Below, piece by piece: positions 34,587 through 44,005 of a DNA stretch of 64,000 bases. Positions within the stretch are counted from its first letter, which is position 1, and every line of letters begins with the position of its first letter. A program made the position numbers and the translations under genes. The notes beneath the pieces are model-generated. The model did no database searches, had not been told where the DNA came from, and worked only from the letters and a program-made list of their open reading frames with translations. The stretch covers positions 1 through 64,000 of the forward strand of contig JAZNGG010000012.1 in assembly GCA_045576355.1 (NCBI GenBank), written 5' to 3'. The stretch comes from Liminaster sp045576355 (lineage in GTDB: Bacteria; Bacteroidota; Bacteroidia; Bacteroidales; UBA3663).

Positions 34587-36032
34587 TCAGACAGGCATAT
34601 TTCCATGTTTTTTAGGAGGATTACTCTGATTCTTATTACGCGTCATTTCAAGAGCTGCAATAAGAGCTTTGCGAGTTTCACTCGGCTGAATAATGTCATC
34701 GATGTAGCCTAATTCTGCTGCCGGCATCGGATTGGCAAATTTCTCTTCATACTCTCTTACCTTTTCAGTTTTCTCTTCATCAGTAGATTTTCTATAAAGG
34801 ATATTCACAGCACCCTTAGCTCCCATCACGGCAATTTCTGCAGTCGGATATGCAAGATTAATGTCAGCTCCAATCTGCTTACTATTCATCACAATATATG
34901 CACCACCGTAGGCTTTACGAGTGATCAGAGTAATTTTCGGCACAGTTGCTTCTGCAAATGCATAAACTATTTTAGCTCCATGGCGAATAATACCGCAATG
35001 CTCCTGTTGTTTACCTGGCAGGAATCCTGGCACGTCTTCTACAGCAATTAAAGGAATATTAAAACAATCACAAAAACGAACGAAACGAGCAGCCTTATCA
35101 CTTGCATCTATGTCAATTGCCCCTGCTAAATAGTTGGGCTGATTGGCAACAAATCCGACTGTACGTCCAGCCATTCGTCCGAAACCAATCACCATATTTT
35201 TAGCAAAATGAGGTTGTATTTCAAAGAAATACTGATGGTCACAAATCGGTTCTATGATATTACGAATGTCGTAAGGAATGTTAGGATCTTTAGGGACAAC
35301 GTCATCTAACTCATGACACTCCCGAGAGGTTTCATCTGTTGCAGGAAGAATAGGAGCATCTTCCATATTGTTACCCGGCAAAAAACCAATAAGTTCCCTT
35401 ATGGTCATCAGGGTTTCTTCGTCATTATCACACAAAAAATGGCTCACTCCACTCACTGATGTGTGGACAGAAGCTCCTCCAAGAGTCTCTTTATCTACAT
35501 CCTCATTCGTAACCGAACGAACGACATCAGGACCGGTGATAAACATCTGACTCTCATCCTTCACCATCAATATAAAATCGGTCAATGCCGGTGAATAACA
35601 TGACCCTCCGGCACAAGGACCCATGATGGCTGAAATCTGCGGTACAACACCTGAAGACATGACATTGCGATGGAAAATATGCGCAAATCCGGTCAAACTC
35701 TCTACCCCTTCTTGGATACGGGCCCCTCCGGAATCATTGAGGCCAATGATAGGCGCTCCACTCTTTAAAGCCATATCCTGCACTTTAGCAATCTTCTGAG
35801 CATTAGCAGCAGACAAAGATCCGCCTAATACAGAAAAATCAAATCCATAGACAAAAACTATACGACCATCAATTTTACCATATCCACTAACTACCCCATC
35901 TCCAGGCACACGTTTTTTCTCCATCCCAAAGTTGGTACAACGGTGCATCACATATTTATCTACTTCTACGAAAGTCCCTTTATCGAGAAGAATATCTATT
36001 CTTTCTCTAACACTTAATTTTTTATTGCTCAT
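34587..36032 (-). CDS. acyl-CoA carboxylase carboxyltransferase (beta) subunit
   Basis: A 481-aa carboxyltransferase of the propionyl-CoA carboxylase beta / methylmalonyl-CoA decarboxylase alpha (MmdA) family. It starts at the ATG of 'MSNKKLSVRERIDILLDKG'; an upstream TTG (36068) overlapping the previous gene is less likely. Visible: 'VVSGYGKIDGRIVFVYGFDFSVLGGS', 'GLNDSGGARIQEGVESL', 'GPCAGGSCYSPALTDF' and the C-terminal 'RKAYGGAYIVMNSKQIGAD'. It transfers carboxyl between biotin and propionyl/methylmalonyl-CoA, linking succinate to propionate in Bacteroidales. The biotin carrier gene is 32 bp upstream. Confidence 0.93.
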   Translation of the reverse strand: MSNKKLSVRERIDILLDKGTFVEVDKYVMHRCTNFGMEKKRVPGDGVVSGYGKIDGRIVFVYGFDFSVLGGSLSAANAQKIAKVQDMALKSGAPIIGLNDSGGARIQEGVESLTGFAHIFHRNVMSSGVVPQISAIMGPCAGGSCYSPALTDFILMVKDESQMFITGPDVVRSVTNEDVDKETLGGASVHTSVSGVSHFLCDNDEETLMTIRELIGFLPGNNMEDAPILPATDETSRECHELDDVVPKDPNIPYDIRNIIEPICDHQYFFEIQPHFAKNMVIGFGRMAGRTVGFVANQPNYLAGAIDIDASDKAARFVRFCDCFNIPLIAVEDVPGFLPGKQQEHCGIIRHGAKIVYAFAEATVPKITLITRKAYGGAYIVMNSKQIGADINLAYPTAEIAVMGAKGAVNILYRKSTDEEKTEKVREYEEKFANPMPAAELGYIDDIIQPSETRKALIAALEMTRNKNQSNPPKKHGNMPV

Positions 36033-36064
36033 TGTAATCGTTTTTTTAGTGAATAATAATTGGA

Positions 36065-36574
36065 TCAAGACAACTTAAGTTGAACCAATGTTTGCTCAAC
36101 CATTACAGAATCACCTTCTTTTACCAACACTGCTGCCACTTCACAATCTTCAGTCACAGAGATATTGCTTTGCATTTTCATTGCTTCCATAGTAAGAAGC
36201 AAATCCCCGGCTTTAAGTTGATCACCAGGTTTCACATACATCTTAACGATCTTGCATGGCATAGGAGCTTTGATCTTATCTGCTTGTTTTTCGTTGTCAT
36301 TTTTCTTACGCAAACGCATATACTTGGCTTGCGAATCCATCATATCTATCTGATAGGTAGAATAATTCATATTGACTTGGTAATGTTTGCCATTCATCGA
36401 ACGAATCATCTCTGCCTTATAGGAATTACCATCGTACAAAATCGAACAAATACCATTTTCAAGCATCGCGATATCCACATCATATACTTTGCCATCAATA
36501 TCTATTTTGACACGATTACCTTCCTTACTGACTAAAGTAACCTCTGCCAATCTATTGCCTATCTGTATTTCCAT
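36065..36574 (-). CDS. biotin carboxyl carrier subunit
   Basis: A 169-aa protein. Residues 1-80 are a beta-rich N-terminal part with 'IGNRLAEVTLVSKEGNRVKIDIDGKVYDV'. Residues ~95-168 form the biotinyl/lipoyl domain, with 'KAPMPCKIVKMYVKPGDQLKAGD' and the biotinylation site MEAMKM (Lys in AMKM) followed by 'QSNISVTEDCEVAAVLVKEGDSV'. It carries carboxybiotin between biotin carboxylase (34 bp upstream) and the carboxyltransferase. Confidence 0.94.
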   Translation of the reverse strand: MEIQIGNRLAEVTLVSKEGNRVKIDIDGKVYDVDIAMLENGICSILYDGNSYKAEMIRSMNGKHYQVNMNYSTYQIDMMDSQAKYMRLRKKNDNEKQADKIKAPMPCKIVKMYVKPGDQLKAGDLLLTMEAMKMQSNISVTEDCEVAAVLVKEGDSVMVEQTLVQLKLS

Positions 36575-36607
36575 ATTAATTTGTATTTCAAATTTAGAAA
36601 CTCATTA

Positions 36608-38128
36608 TTAAACACGTAAAACCCCCTTTTGCAATCCAAATGCTCTCCATCTATTAAGAGCTGATGTACTCTCATTTGGATTATTTGTAGTGGCAACATT
36701 TTCTTCAATATTCATTAAATAATCAATATAGGCGGCAATAATAGACATATCCTCACTATCGTTTTTAAAGCCGGGACGAGGACGAAGGCGGTCTGCATTG
36801 CGCTCAATAAAAGAAGTGTCATAAGCCCCTTGTTTAAAATCCGGAACATCAATAATACGTCTCAAATAACGGATATTTGTCAAAAGTCCAGTCACTTTAT
36901 ACTCGTAAAGGACTCTACGCATACGCTCAATAGCATACTCTCGAGTAGTAGCCCATACGATCAGTTTTCCGATCATAGGATCATAATACATCGGTATCTC
37001 ATATCCTTCATAAACATAACTATCAATTCGAACACCGATACCGTGAGGCTCTGTTAATTGACGAATAACTCCAGGCGAAGGACGGAAATTATTTTCCGTA
37101 TCTTCGGCACATATACGGCATTCGATGGCATGGCCACGCTGCTGAATATCCTCCTGTTTGTAACCAATCGGGTAGCCATCTGCAATCAAAATTTGCTCTT
37201 TTACGAGATCTATACCGACAACCTGCTCTGTAATAGGATGTTCTACCTGAAGACGAGTATTCATCTCTAAGAAATAAAAGTCATGATTCTTATCAACCAA
37301 GAACTCAATTGTACCTGCTCCAACATATCCGACCGCTTTGGCAGCAGCTACAGCCTTTTCACCCATGCGAGCACGCAATTCTGGATTTAAAAATGGAGAA
37401 GGACTTTCCTCCACAATCTTCTGATGTCGCCGTTGTACAGAACATTCTCTTTCAAACAAATGAACGACATTGCCATGTGTATCACCTAAAATCTGAAATT
37501 CAATATGATGAGGTTCCTCTACAAATTTCTCTATATAGACCGTATCATCTCCAAATGAAGACATAGCCTCACTCTTAGCAGCCATATACATCTCTACGAC
37601 ATCCTCTTCTCTGTGAATGAGCCGCATTCCTTTACCTCCACCGCCCATAGAGGCTTTAAGCATGACTGGAAAGCCGATTTGTTTACAAACCTCAACAGCT
37701 TCCTCTGGAGTCTTCAACTGTTCCTGTGTCCCAGGGACAACCGGAACTCCTGCTTCAATCATACGAATACGAGCTTGTATTTTATCACCCATATCCTCCA
37801 TGGTTTCTGGCTTAGGTCCAATAAAAATAATACCCTCTTGTTGACAACGACGGGCAAAATGAGAATTTTCTGATAAAAAACCATAACCGGGATGGATTGC
37901 ATCTACCTTATGCTTCTTTGCTGCTGCGATAATTTTCTCAACATCCAAATAACTTTCTGAAGATGAGGCACCTCCGATACACTCCGCTTCATTGGCATAG
38001 AGGACATGTCGCGAGGTACGATCGGCCTCACTATATACTGCCACCGAGCGAATACCCATTTCGTAACAAGATCGCATCACTCTGATTGCGATCTCTCCTC
38101 GATTTGCAATTAATATTTTTCTAATCAT
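36608..38128 (-). CDS. biotin carboxylase subunit of acyl-CoA carboxylase
   Basis: A 506-aa ATP-grasp enzyme that carboxylates biotin with bicarbonate and ATP. N-terminal 'MIRKILIANRGEIAIRVMRSC', Gly-rich ATP loop 'KASMGGGGKGMRLIH', 'EFQILGDTHGNVVHLFERECSVQRRHQKIVEE', and 'FLEMNTRLQVEHPITEQVVG' with catalytic residues. The ~50 residues beyond the usual 450-aa AccC length (from 'RPRPGFKN') are typical of propionyl-CoA carboxylase alpha-type subunits. It is the first gene of the operon; a -7 box lies upstream at 38188. Confidence 0.94.
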   Translation of the reverse strand: MIRKILIANRGEIAIRVMRSCYEMGIRSVAVYSEADRTSRHVLYANEAECIGGASSSESYLDVEKIIAAAKKHKVDAIHPGYGFLSENSHFARRCQQEGIIFIGPKPETMEDMGDKIQARIRMIEAGVPVVPGTQEQLKTPEEAVEVCKQIGFPVMLKASMGGGGKGMRLIHREEDVVEMYMAAKSEAMSSFGDDTVYIEKFVEEPHHIEFQILGDTHGNVVHLFERECSVQRRHQKIVEESPSPFLNPELRARMGEKAVAAAKAVGYVGAGTIEFLVDKNHDFYFLEMNTRLQVEHPITEQVVGIDLVKEQILIADGYPIGYKQEDIQQRGHAIECRICAEDTENNFRPSPGVIRQLTEPHGIGVRIDSYVYEGYEIPMYYDPMIGKLIVWATTREYAIERMRRVLYEYKVTGLLTNIRYLRRIIDVPDFKQGAYDTSFIERNADRLRPRPGFKNDSEDMSIIAAYIDYLMNIEENVATTNNPNESTSALNRWRAFGLQKGVLRV

Positions 38129-38187
38129 ATAAAAATATGTATTAAAAAGTTATGACAATGTACAAAAATTATGTTTCCATTGCTGTG

Positions 38188-38195
38188 CAAACATA
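38188..38195 (-). promoter_or_regulatory. -7 box of the acyl-CoA carboxylase operon
   Basis: Minus-strand TATGTTTG fits TAnnTTTG, 60 bp before the biotin carboxylase start. The -33 position falls in the stem of the upstream terminator and shows no TTTG. Confidence 0.45.
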
Positions 38196-38200
38196 GTAAG

Positions 38201-38241
38201 AAAAAGTGAGACTTACTATAAGCATTTTCGTAAATCTCACT
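38201..38241 (-). terminator. bidirectional-looking terminator after the GH35 gene
   Basis: AGTGAGA (38205-38211) pairs with TCTCACT (38235-38241). On the minus strand the stem is followed by TTTTTCTTAC and preceded by an A-run, so it can end transcription from the beta-galactosidase gene. A T-run also follows on the plus strand. Confidence 0.75.
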
Positions 38242-38341
38242 TTTTTTACAATTATGAACCCCTAAATGAGCAATTTAGTTGTCGATTTAATCGTTTTTTA
38301 ATACATCTTAATAATTCCTTATAATTGCTCAAAAAGATTAA

Positions 38342-40711
38342 TTATCTTTTAGGGAACGGTTTTTCTGATACATATATCCTATAATGTTTGATCGCACCGG
38401 GAACCGTTGCTTCCATTCTCGGCAAATATTGTAATGCTGAAATTGTCTGGATACTCCCCAAATCAATTACTATAGAATGGGGGAAAACCACACCTTTAGA
38501 TGTACTCCAAAAAGTAGATTCTTGTAAATCAAACACTTTGTCCGAAGTATTATTTCCTCTCTTAACCTCTTCGCTATCTGCATAATAAATCATCCAAGGT
38601 TCTCTACTGATTCTCTTTTTGCCCTTATCTAAAAGATATAATTCTGCAATACATGCATATTCATCATGAGTATGATTATCAAGAGCTTCAATACAGACAT
38701 ATCGCCCAGATACAGACTGAGGGAAAGAAATCTCCTGCCATCCATTGCCTGCTGCAAATTCTCCATCCACTATTATAGTCGTACTATCTAAACGTAGTGT
38801 TTCTCCTTTTGCTCGATGAGTTGTCGGACGTTGTAGGCGCAATTGATCTACAATAGGAGTTGTAATACCAGTAATCTCTGCTTTTGAGGGACCCAAAATG
38901 TCTAAAACAATAATTTCATTTTTACCTTTTTTAAGCCAACATCCCGGTAAGAAAAGAGTTTGTTGAGGGCCTATTTCCCAAAAACGACCTAGACAATGTC
39001 CATTAACCCATACCAAACCTTTTCCCCATGAGCGCATATCCAAATATGTATCTCCCACCTCTTTAAGTCTAAACGTAGCACGATAATAGCCATTTTTCAG
39101 ATAGGGATCTGAAGATAAATGAGATTTCAAAAGATCCGAATGACGAACATATTTTTTATCCCTCGCTACCTTATAGTCATTAGGGAGCAGCGTTACATCC
39201 CATCCTTTCAACTCCCTACTTTGCTCCTTACCATCTGTCGTAGTTGTCGTCAGTAATACTCGTTCTGTAATGCCTTTATAATCTTTTATCGCTCTTCCAA
39301 AATTGATACGTCCCATACCCTCTACATAGAGATCTAACCGTCCCCCATTAGGTAAAGAGGGTAAAAGCAATGAATGCTTGTTATCACCTCGATAAAGATT
39401 GCCAATGTGCATTTTATCTATATAAACGGCTGCGAAATCATGCACATCTTTTACTTGAAGTAACGTCTGACCATCTGTTTGGGGCAAGTGAGTGGAATAA
39501 ATAATAGACCCATAGCCTTGATCATAAAGTTCCATGGGAGAAAGAGAATCCACAAAAAAAGATTTGGGCAAGTTATCAAAAGAGGGAGCTACCTCAGAAA
39601 AAACAATTGTAGGGATCTCTATTTGTGGCAATGACTTAGGAATCTCCGGCAAAGGATGTCCATCAGTATATTGAGATAATAAATTACGCAATTCATGATA
39701 CTTGGGCGTAGCTGATCCGGACTCACTGATAGGAGCATCATAATCATAAGAAGTACAGTCTGGTTTATACCCTGGACTATTAGCCCCAGCCCAATGACCA
39801 AACGAAGTTCCACCATGAGTCATATATAAAGAGAAAGAGATTTGATTATCCAGCATCTCCTTTAATCCGGCAACCATAGCAGAAGCTTTACGTGTTTCAT
39901 GACCACGTCCCCATCCATCAAACCAACCACTCCAATATTCAGAACACATCAAGGGAGACGATGGACGCAACTCCTGCAATTTCTTAAACTGCGCTTTGAC
40001 GTTAGCTCCTGTCCCGAAGTTCATTGTCCATAGCAAGTCATCCAACCCATTTTTAGTAAAATTACTACTCCAATCACATTGGAACAAAATAGTCTTATCC
40101 CAACCGACTTCCCGTAAAATATCCCTTACTTCACTGACATAAAGTTTATCTTCTCCGTAAGAACCATACTCATTCTCCACTTGAACCATAATGATTGGTC
40201 CCCCATTTTCGATAGAAAGAGGCACTAACTGCTCTGCAACTTTCTGCTCAAAAATCTTCACTCGCTTCATAAAGTATGGATCTCTCTCACGAAGACGAAT
40301 GTCCGTTTTTTTGAGCAACCACCAAGGCAGTCCTCCCATCTCCCATTCAGCACAAACATACGGTCCGGGACGAACAATCACATACATTCCATGCTTTTGT
40401 GCTAATCGGCAAAACTCTGCTATATCGTTGTTATCATCGAAATCAAACTTCCCTTCACGCTGTTCATGAATATTCCAAAAAATATAGATACAGAGCGTAT
40501 TCATACCCAAAGATTTACACATTTGGATACGATGTTCCCAATAAGGCCGAGGAATGCGTGTATAATGCACCTCTGCAGCTTTAATTATAAAAGGTTTATT
40601 CTCCAAAAGAAAAACCTTTTCACCAATCTCAAATTTCGGTGATTCTTTCTGTTTTGCCAATAATGACGGAACAATCACCAATAGACTTAATAAAACCAAT
40701 AATTTTTTCAT
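38342..40711 (-). CDS. GH35 beta-galactosidase with discoidin-like C-terminal domain
   Basis: A 789-aa exported protein; the ATG at 40711 was chosen over TTG one codon earlier. Signal peptide ~1-19 ('LLSLLVIVPSLLA'). The GH35 barrel (25-340) has 'EVHYTRIPRPYWEHRIQMCKSLG', the acid/base Glu in 'VENEYGSYG' (about residue 181) and the nucleophile Glu in 'CSEYWSGWFDGWG' (about 258). Beta-sandwich domains follow ('GLVWVNGHCLGRFWEIGPQQTLFLPG'). The last ~140 residues are F5/8 type C-like ('WQEISFPQSVSGRYVCIEAL'). It lies 12 bp after the Cys-rich FeoB-associated gene, an odd placement behind iron genes. Confidence 0.93.
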   Translation of the reverse strand: MKKLLVLLSLLVIVPSLLAKQKESPKFEIGEKVFLLENKPFIIKAAEVHYTRIPRPYWEHRIQMCKSLGMNTLCIYIFWNIHEQREGKFDFDDNNDIAEFCRLAQKHGMYVIVRPGPYVCAEWEMGGLPWWLLKKTDIRLRERDPYFMKRVKIFEQKVAEQLVPLSIENGGPIIMVQVENEYGSYGEDKLYVSEVRDILREVGWDKTILFQCDWSSNFTKNGLDDLLWTMNFGTGANVKAQFKKLQELRPSSPLMCSEYWSGWFDGWGRGHETRKASAMVAGLKEMLDNQISFSLYMTHGGTSFGHWAGANSPGYKPDCTSYDYDAPISESGSATPKYHELRNLLSQYTDGHPLPEIPKSLPQIEIPTIVFSEVAPSFDNLPKSFFVDSLSPMELYDQGYGSIIYSTHLPQTDGQTLLQVKDVHDFAAVYIDKMHIGNLYRGDNKHSLLLPSLPNGGRLDLYVEGMGRINFGRAIKDYKGITERVLLTTTTTDGKEQSRELKGWDVTLLPNDYKVARDKKYVRHSDLLKSHLSSDPYLKNGYYRATFRLKEVGDTYLDMRSWGKGLVWVNGHCLGRFWEIGPQQTLFLPGCWLKKGKNEIIVLDILGPSKAEITGITTPIVDQLRLQRPTTHRAKGETLRLDSTTIIVDGEFAAGNGWQEISFPQSVSGRYVCIEALDNHTHDEYACIAELYLLDKGKKRISREPWMIYYADSEEVKRGNNTSDKVFDLQESTFWSTSKGVVFPHSIVIDLGSIQTISALQYLPRMEATVPGAIKHYRIYVSEKPFPKR

Positions 40712-40723
40712 CAATATACTGTT

Positions 40724-40921
40724 TCAGTTATTATTCATATTACAATGTACATCTGTACGGGTCTTTACCTTTGATTTCTTTCCATACAAAGGGCAATCAG
40801 AGGAACTACAACAATCACACTTATTTCCATTAGTTTTGTCAGAAAAGCGCTTCCAAAGCCAATAGATTAAGTAAACGGCACTTAATATAACTAAAAGATA
40901 AACGATAAGCTTTTGTGTCAT
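40724..40921 (-). CDS. FeoB-associated Cys-rich membrane peptide
   Basis: A 65-aa protein with one N-terminal transmembrane helix (residues 5-23), a basic stretch 'KRFSDK', then the cluster CDCCSSSDCPLYG and a hydrophilic tail. Small Cys-rich peptides of this form accompany feoB in many Bacteroidetes and Firmicutes and may act with it (FeoC-like position). It lies 55 bp after feoAB on the same strand. Confidence 0.85.
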   Translation of the reverse strand: MTQKLIVYLLVILSAVYLIYWLWKRFSDKTNGNKCDCCSSSDCPLYGKKSKVKTRTDVHCNMNNN

Positions 40922-40976
40922 AAATATCTGTTTTCTTTGTTATAATCCTAATACTTTTCGATTTCTATTAAAAAAA

Positions 40977-43466
40977 TCACAAAAATAACATTCCTATCCT
41001 ATAGACCGCAAAAGAGACGATCCATGCCAAAATCGTTGTATAAATAGCAGTAAGCAATGCCCATTTCCAATGACCGGACTCAGTCTTTATTGCTACCAAT
41101 GTAGCAATACAAGGGAAATAAATCAATGTAAATAACATATATACAAATGCGACAAGGGGGGTAATCGGAATACGTCCGGAAAGATTTATATCCTCTACAT
41201 CTGCACCTTCGTCATGAGTATATAAAACGCCCAATGTACTTACCACCAATTCCTTGGCTCCTACTCCAGACAACAAACCGACACCCATTTTCCAATCAAA
41301 TCCAAGAGGCTCTATCACTGGTTCAATAGCCTTACCAATCTGTCCAATATATGAATTTTCTTGCTGTTCAGCTACTGTGTTATAGGCATCATGATTTGGA
41401 TAATAACCTAAAAACCAAATCAATACAGACGCCACCATGATAATTCCTCCCATTTTTTTCAGATATTGTGCACCCTTTTCCCAAGTATGGCTGAAAATCG
41501 ACTTCCACGTTGGCATACGATATGGAGGTAATTCCATTACAAATGGTGTATCATCTCCTTTAATTATAAAATGGCTGAAAATTCTAGCCATCAAAATAGC
41601 GAGCAATATACCGATAGCATAAACTGATAATAAAACTAAACTTGCTTTTGTGGGGAAAAACGCACCAATAAGGACCAAATATATAGGCAGTCGAGCACTA
41701 CAAGACATTAGGGGATTGATCAGCATCGTAACCAGCCGCGATTTCCGACTTTCTATAATTCTAGAAGACATAATAGCCGGAACATTACATCCAAAACCCA
41801 TAATCAACGGAATAAAAGACTTTCCATGAAGACCCATGCGGTGCATAATCTTGTCCATAATAAATGCTGCTCGAGCCATATATCCCGAGTCCTCCATAAG
41901 CGATATAAACATATAAAGGAAAAGGATATTAGGCAAGAACACAATTACACCTCCCACGCCACCGATAATACCATCTACGATCAAATCCTTTAGAGGTCCA
42001 TCCGTCATACCCTGATCTACCCATGAAGCAATCGTACCTACCAGCCACTCGATACCCATCATCGGATATTCGCCTAAGATAAATGTTGCCTCAAACATGA
42101 TATATAAAAACAAGAAGAAAATCGGATATCCCCATATACGATGTGTTACAATATGGTCGATGGCACGAGTTATCTGTTCCTTCTCCACCGGAGGCTCTAC
42201 ATAGGTCTCCTTCAATGCTCCGGATATAAATCCGTATTTAGCATCGGTGATTGCCTGCTCACAATCCTCTCCCAAATCACTTTTCAAGTGTTCTGACTCA
42301 CGATTTCTAACAGCAATAATCTCCTGCCCGTTAGGTAATGTCTTGACAAAATTTTCTATATCACGATCATTTTCTAGTAGTTTAATAGCAAGAAAACGTG
42401 TAGAATACTTGTGTCTGATAGACTGATTGGCGCGACAAATTTCCTCTTTAACAGCATCAATACATTTCTCCAATTGAGGACCATGATTGATATGGATATG
42501 ACGAATAAACCCCTTAGCCTTGAAGCCATTTTCTTCCAAAGCATGTGTTCCATACACATGATCATGCACATTTTGGTCATGCCAATCCCTATAATCCCGA
42601 AGGGCCTCACTCTGTATATCAGCATTTTGTCCCATAAAATCTGCCCCTTCATAAAGACCGATAACGACATGAAACAAATCGTTGATCCCATCTCCTGTGC
42701 GCGCACTTGTGGGAACAATGGGAATTCCTAGTAATTCACTTAACTTTAAAATATCTACTTGAGCACCGGTCCTCTTGAGAACATCCACCATGTTAAGAGC
42801 TACTACCATCCTTACATTCATATCTATAAGTTGAGTCGTAAGGTAAAGATTTCGTTCTAAATTTCCTGCATCTACGACATTAATGATAATATCCGGGGTC
42901 TCTTCAATTATGTGTTTTCTAACATATAATTCTTCCGGGCTATAGGCTGAAAGCGAATAGGTACCAGGTAAATCAATCAACCTAAGATGATAACCTTGAA
43001 AATCAAATTCTCCTACCTTAGCATCTACAGTCACTCCACTATAATTCCCAACATGTTCATGACCTCCTGAAGCCATATTAAAGAGCGAGGTTTTTCCACA
43101 ATTTGGATTTCCTACTATCGCAACATTAATGGTACGCCGTTTTCCACGGGCCACTTCCTTCATTTGATCCTCTGAAATTGGGGTGCAGACATCAATAGGA
43201 GCATAATATTTTTGATCTTGAAGCACCTCTTCTGACGCTTCTTTTTCACTGACAACTTCGATCATCTCAGCCTCCTGACGACGCAAAGAGATTTCATAGC
43301 CCATTATACTATATTTGACCGGATCTTTTAGAGGAGCATTGAGCAAAACCGTGACCGTCTTTCCTTTTATAAAACCCATCTCGATGATGCGCCGACGAAA
43401 ACCGCCATGGCCAAGTACCTTGACAACGACTCCCTTTTCTCCGGTTTGAAGTTCCGATAATTTCAT
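40977..43466 (-). CDS. feoB: FeoA-FeoB fusion ferrous iron transporter
   Basis: An 829-aa inner-membrane Fe(II) importer. Residues 1-72 are a FeoA SH3-like domain ('LGHGGFRRRIIEMGFIKGKTVTVLL'). The cytosolic G domain has G1 GNPNCGKT at 119-126, 'LIDLPGTYSLSAYSPEE' (G3), 'ALNMVDVL' (G4 region). Two Gate-type membrane domains follow ('GFGCNVPAIMSSRIIESRKSRLVTMLINPLMSCSARLPIYLVL', 'GVGAKELVVSTLGVLY'). FeoA-FeoB fusions are usual in Bacteroidetes. A palindromic DtxR-type site upstream suggests repression by iron. Confidence 0.96.
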   Translation of the reverse strand: MKLSELQTGEKGVVVKVLGHGGFRRRIIEMGFIKGKTVTVLLNAPLKDPVKYSIMGYEISLRRQEAEMIEVVSEKEASEEVLQDQKYYAPIDVCTPISEDQMKEVARGKRRTINVAIVGNPNCGKTSLFNMASGGHEHVGNYSGVTVDAKVGEFDFQGYHLRLIDLPGTYSLSAYSPEELYVRKHIIEETPDIIINVVDAGNLERNLYLTTQLIDMNVRMVVALNMVDVLKRTGAQVDILKLSELLGIPIVPTSARTGDGINDLFHVVIGLYEGADFMGQNADIQSEALRDYRDWHDQNVHDHVYGTHALEENGFKAKGFIRHIHINHGPQLEKCIDAVKEEICRANQSIRHKYSTRFLAIKLLENDRDIENFVKTLPNGQEIIAVRNRESEHLKSDLGEDCEQAITDAKYGFISGALKETYVEPPVEKEQITRAIDHIVTHRIWGYPIFFLFLYIMFEATFILGEYPMMGIEWLVGTIASWVDQGMTDGPLKDLIVDGIIGGVGGVIVFLPNILFLYMFISLMEDSGYMARAAFIMDKIMHRMGLHGKSFIPLIMGFGCNVPAIMSSRIIESRKSRLVTMLINPLMSCSARLPIYLVLIGAFFPTKASLVLLSVYAIGILLAILMARIFSHFIIKGDDTPFVMELPPYRMPTWKSIFSHTWEKGAQYLKKMGGIIMVASVLIWFLGYYPNHDAYNTVAEQQENSYIGQIGKAIEPVIEPLGFDWKMGVGLLSGVGAKELVVSTLGVLYTHDEGADVEDINLSGRIPITPLVAFVYMLFTLIYFPCIATLVAIKTESGHWKWALLTAIYTTILAWIVSFAVYRIGMLFL

Positions 43467-43493
43467 ATATTATATTTCACTCTTTATTGCCTG

Positions 43494-43553
43494 CAAAGTT
43501 ACACATTATTTTCGAAGTGCACACTACCTAAAGTTAGGTATATTGATACCTAA
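43494..43553 (-). promoter_or_regulatory. feo promoter with DtxR-type operator
   Basis: Minus-strand -7 TAACTTTG at 43494-43501. Upstream, TTAGGTAT-ATTG-ATACCTAA (43534-43553) is a perfect 8-4-8 palindrome. It overlaps a second palindrome, TACCTAA-AG-TTAGGTA (43525-43540). The half-site TTAGGT(A) matches the DtxR/IdeR/MntR consensus TTAGGTTAGCCTAACCTAA. The site covers the expected -33 region, which fits repression by a metal-loaded DtxR-family protein. The regulator is not in this window. Confidence 0.65.
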
Positions 43554-44005
43554 AGTCATAAAAATACCATTAATCCCCAATCTGTCATTAGATTTTAGCA
43601 TGTTTATCTTATTATTTTTAGTAGATTTCTTATGTCTTTTGAATAAGTACAGCGAGCTATATGAACGAAAAAACATAAGAACGATGCCAAAAAGAATAGG
43701 TAAACGTCTAAAAAGAATTAATTTTTGTAATTATGCGGTCTAATGACCGATCTGAGTTAATAATAAAAACCTTATCATATTTTTAAATTATTATTCTATC
43801 AGACACAATGAAACCACCTTTTTTTCCGTTTTAATCAAGTATAGTTTCATGAGTTTTATAGTGATTACCATAATTACAACAAAATAATCATCAATAATCT
43901 ATGAATCTGTTCTATATTTTAACCATCTTTATAACGATCTTCCCAACATATACAATGCCTTTACAAACCTTTATTCATCCGATATGCACAAAAAGAAAGA
44001 AATGT
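43554..44005. other. intergenic region between feo and porE-like gene
   Basis: AT-rich (about 450 bp). No convincing gene, terminator or full promoter was found. A short 66-codon frame at 43543-43743 overlaps the operator and lacks family features, so it is not annotated. Confidence 0.4.

Noticed and set aside
43543..43743. 66-codon plus-strand frame upstream of the porE-like gene
   Set aside because: Starts inside the feo operator, has no family resemblance or start signal, and lies in AT-rich spacer DNA.
43901..44005. Upstream ATG of the porE-like gene
   Set aside because: It would put 35 residues before a well-formed lipoprotein signal peptide; the ATG at 44006 follows a purine-rich AAAAGAAAGA.
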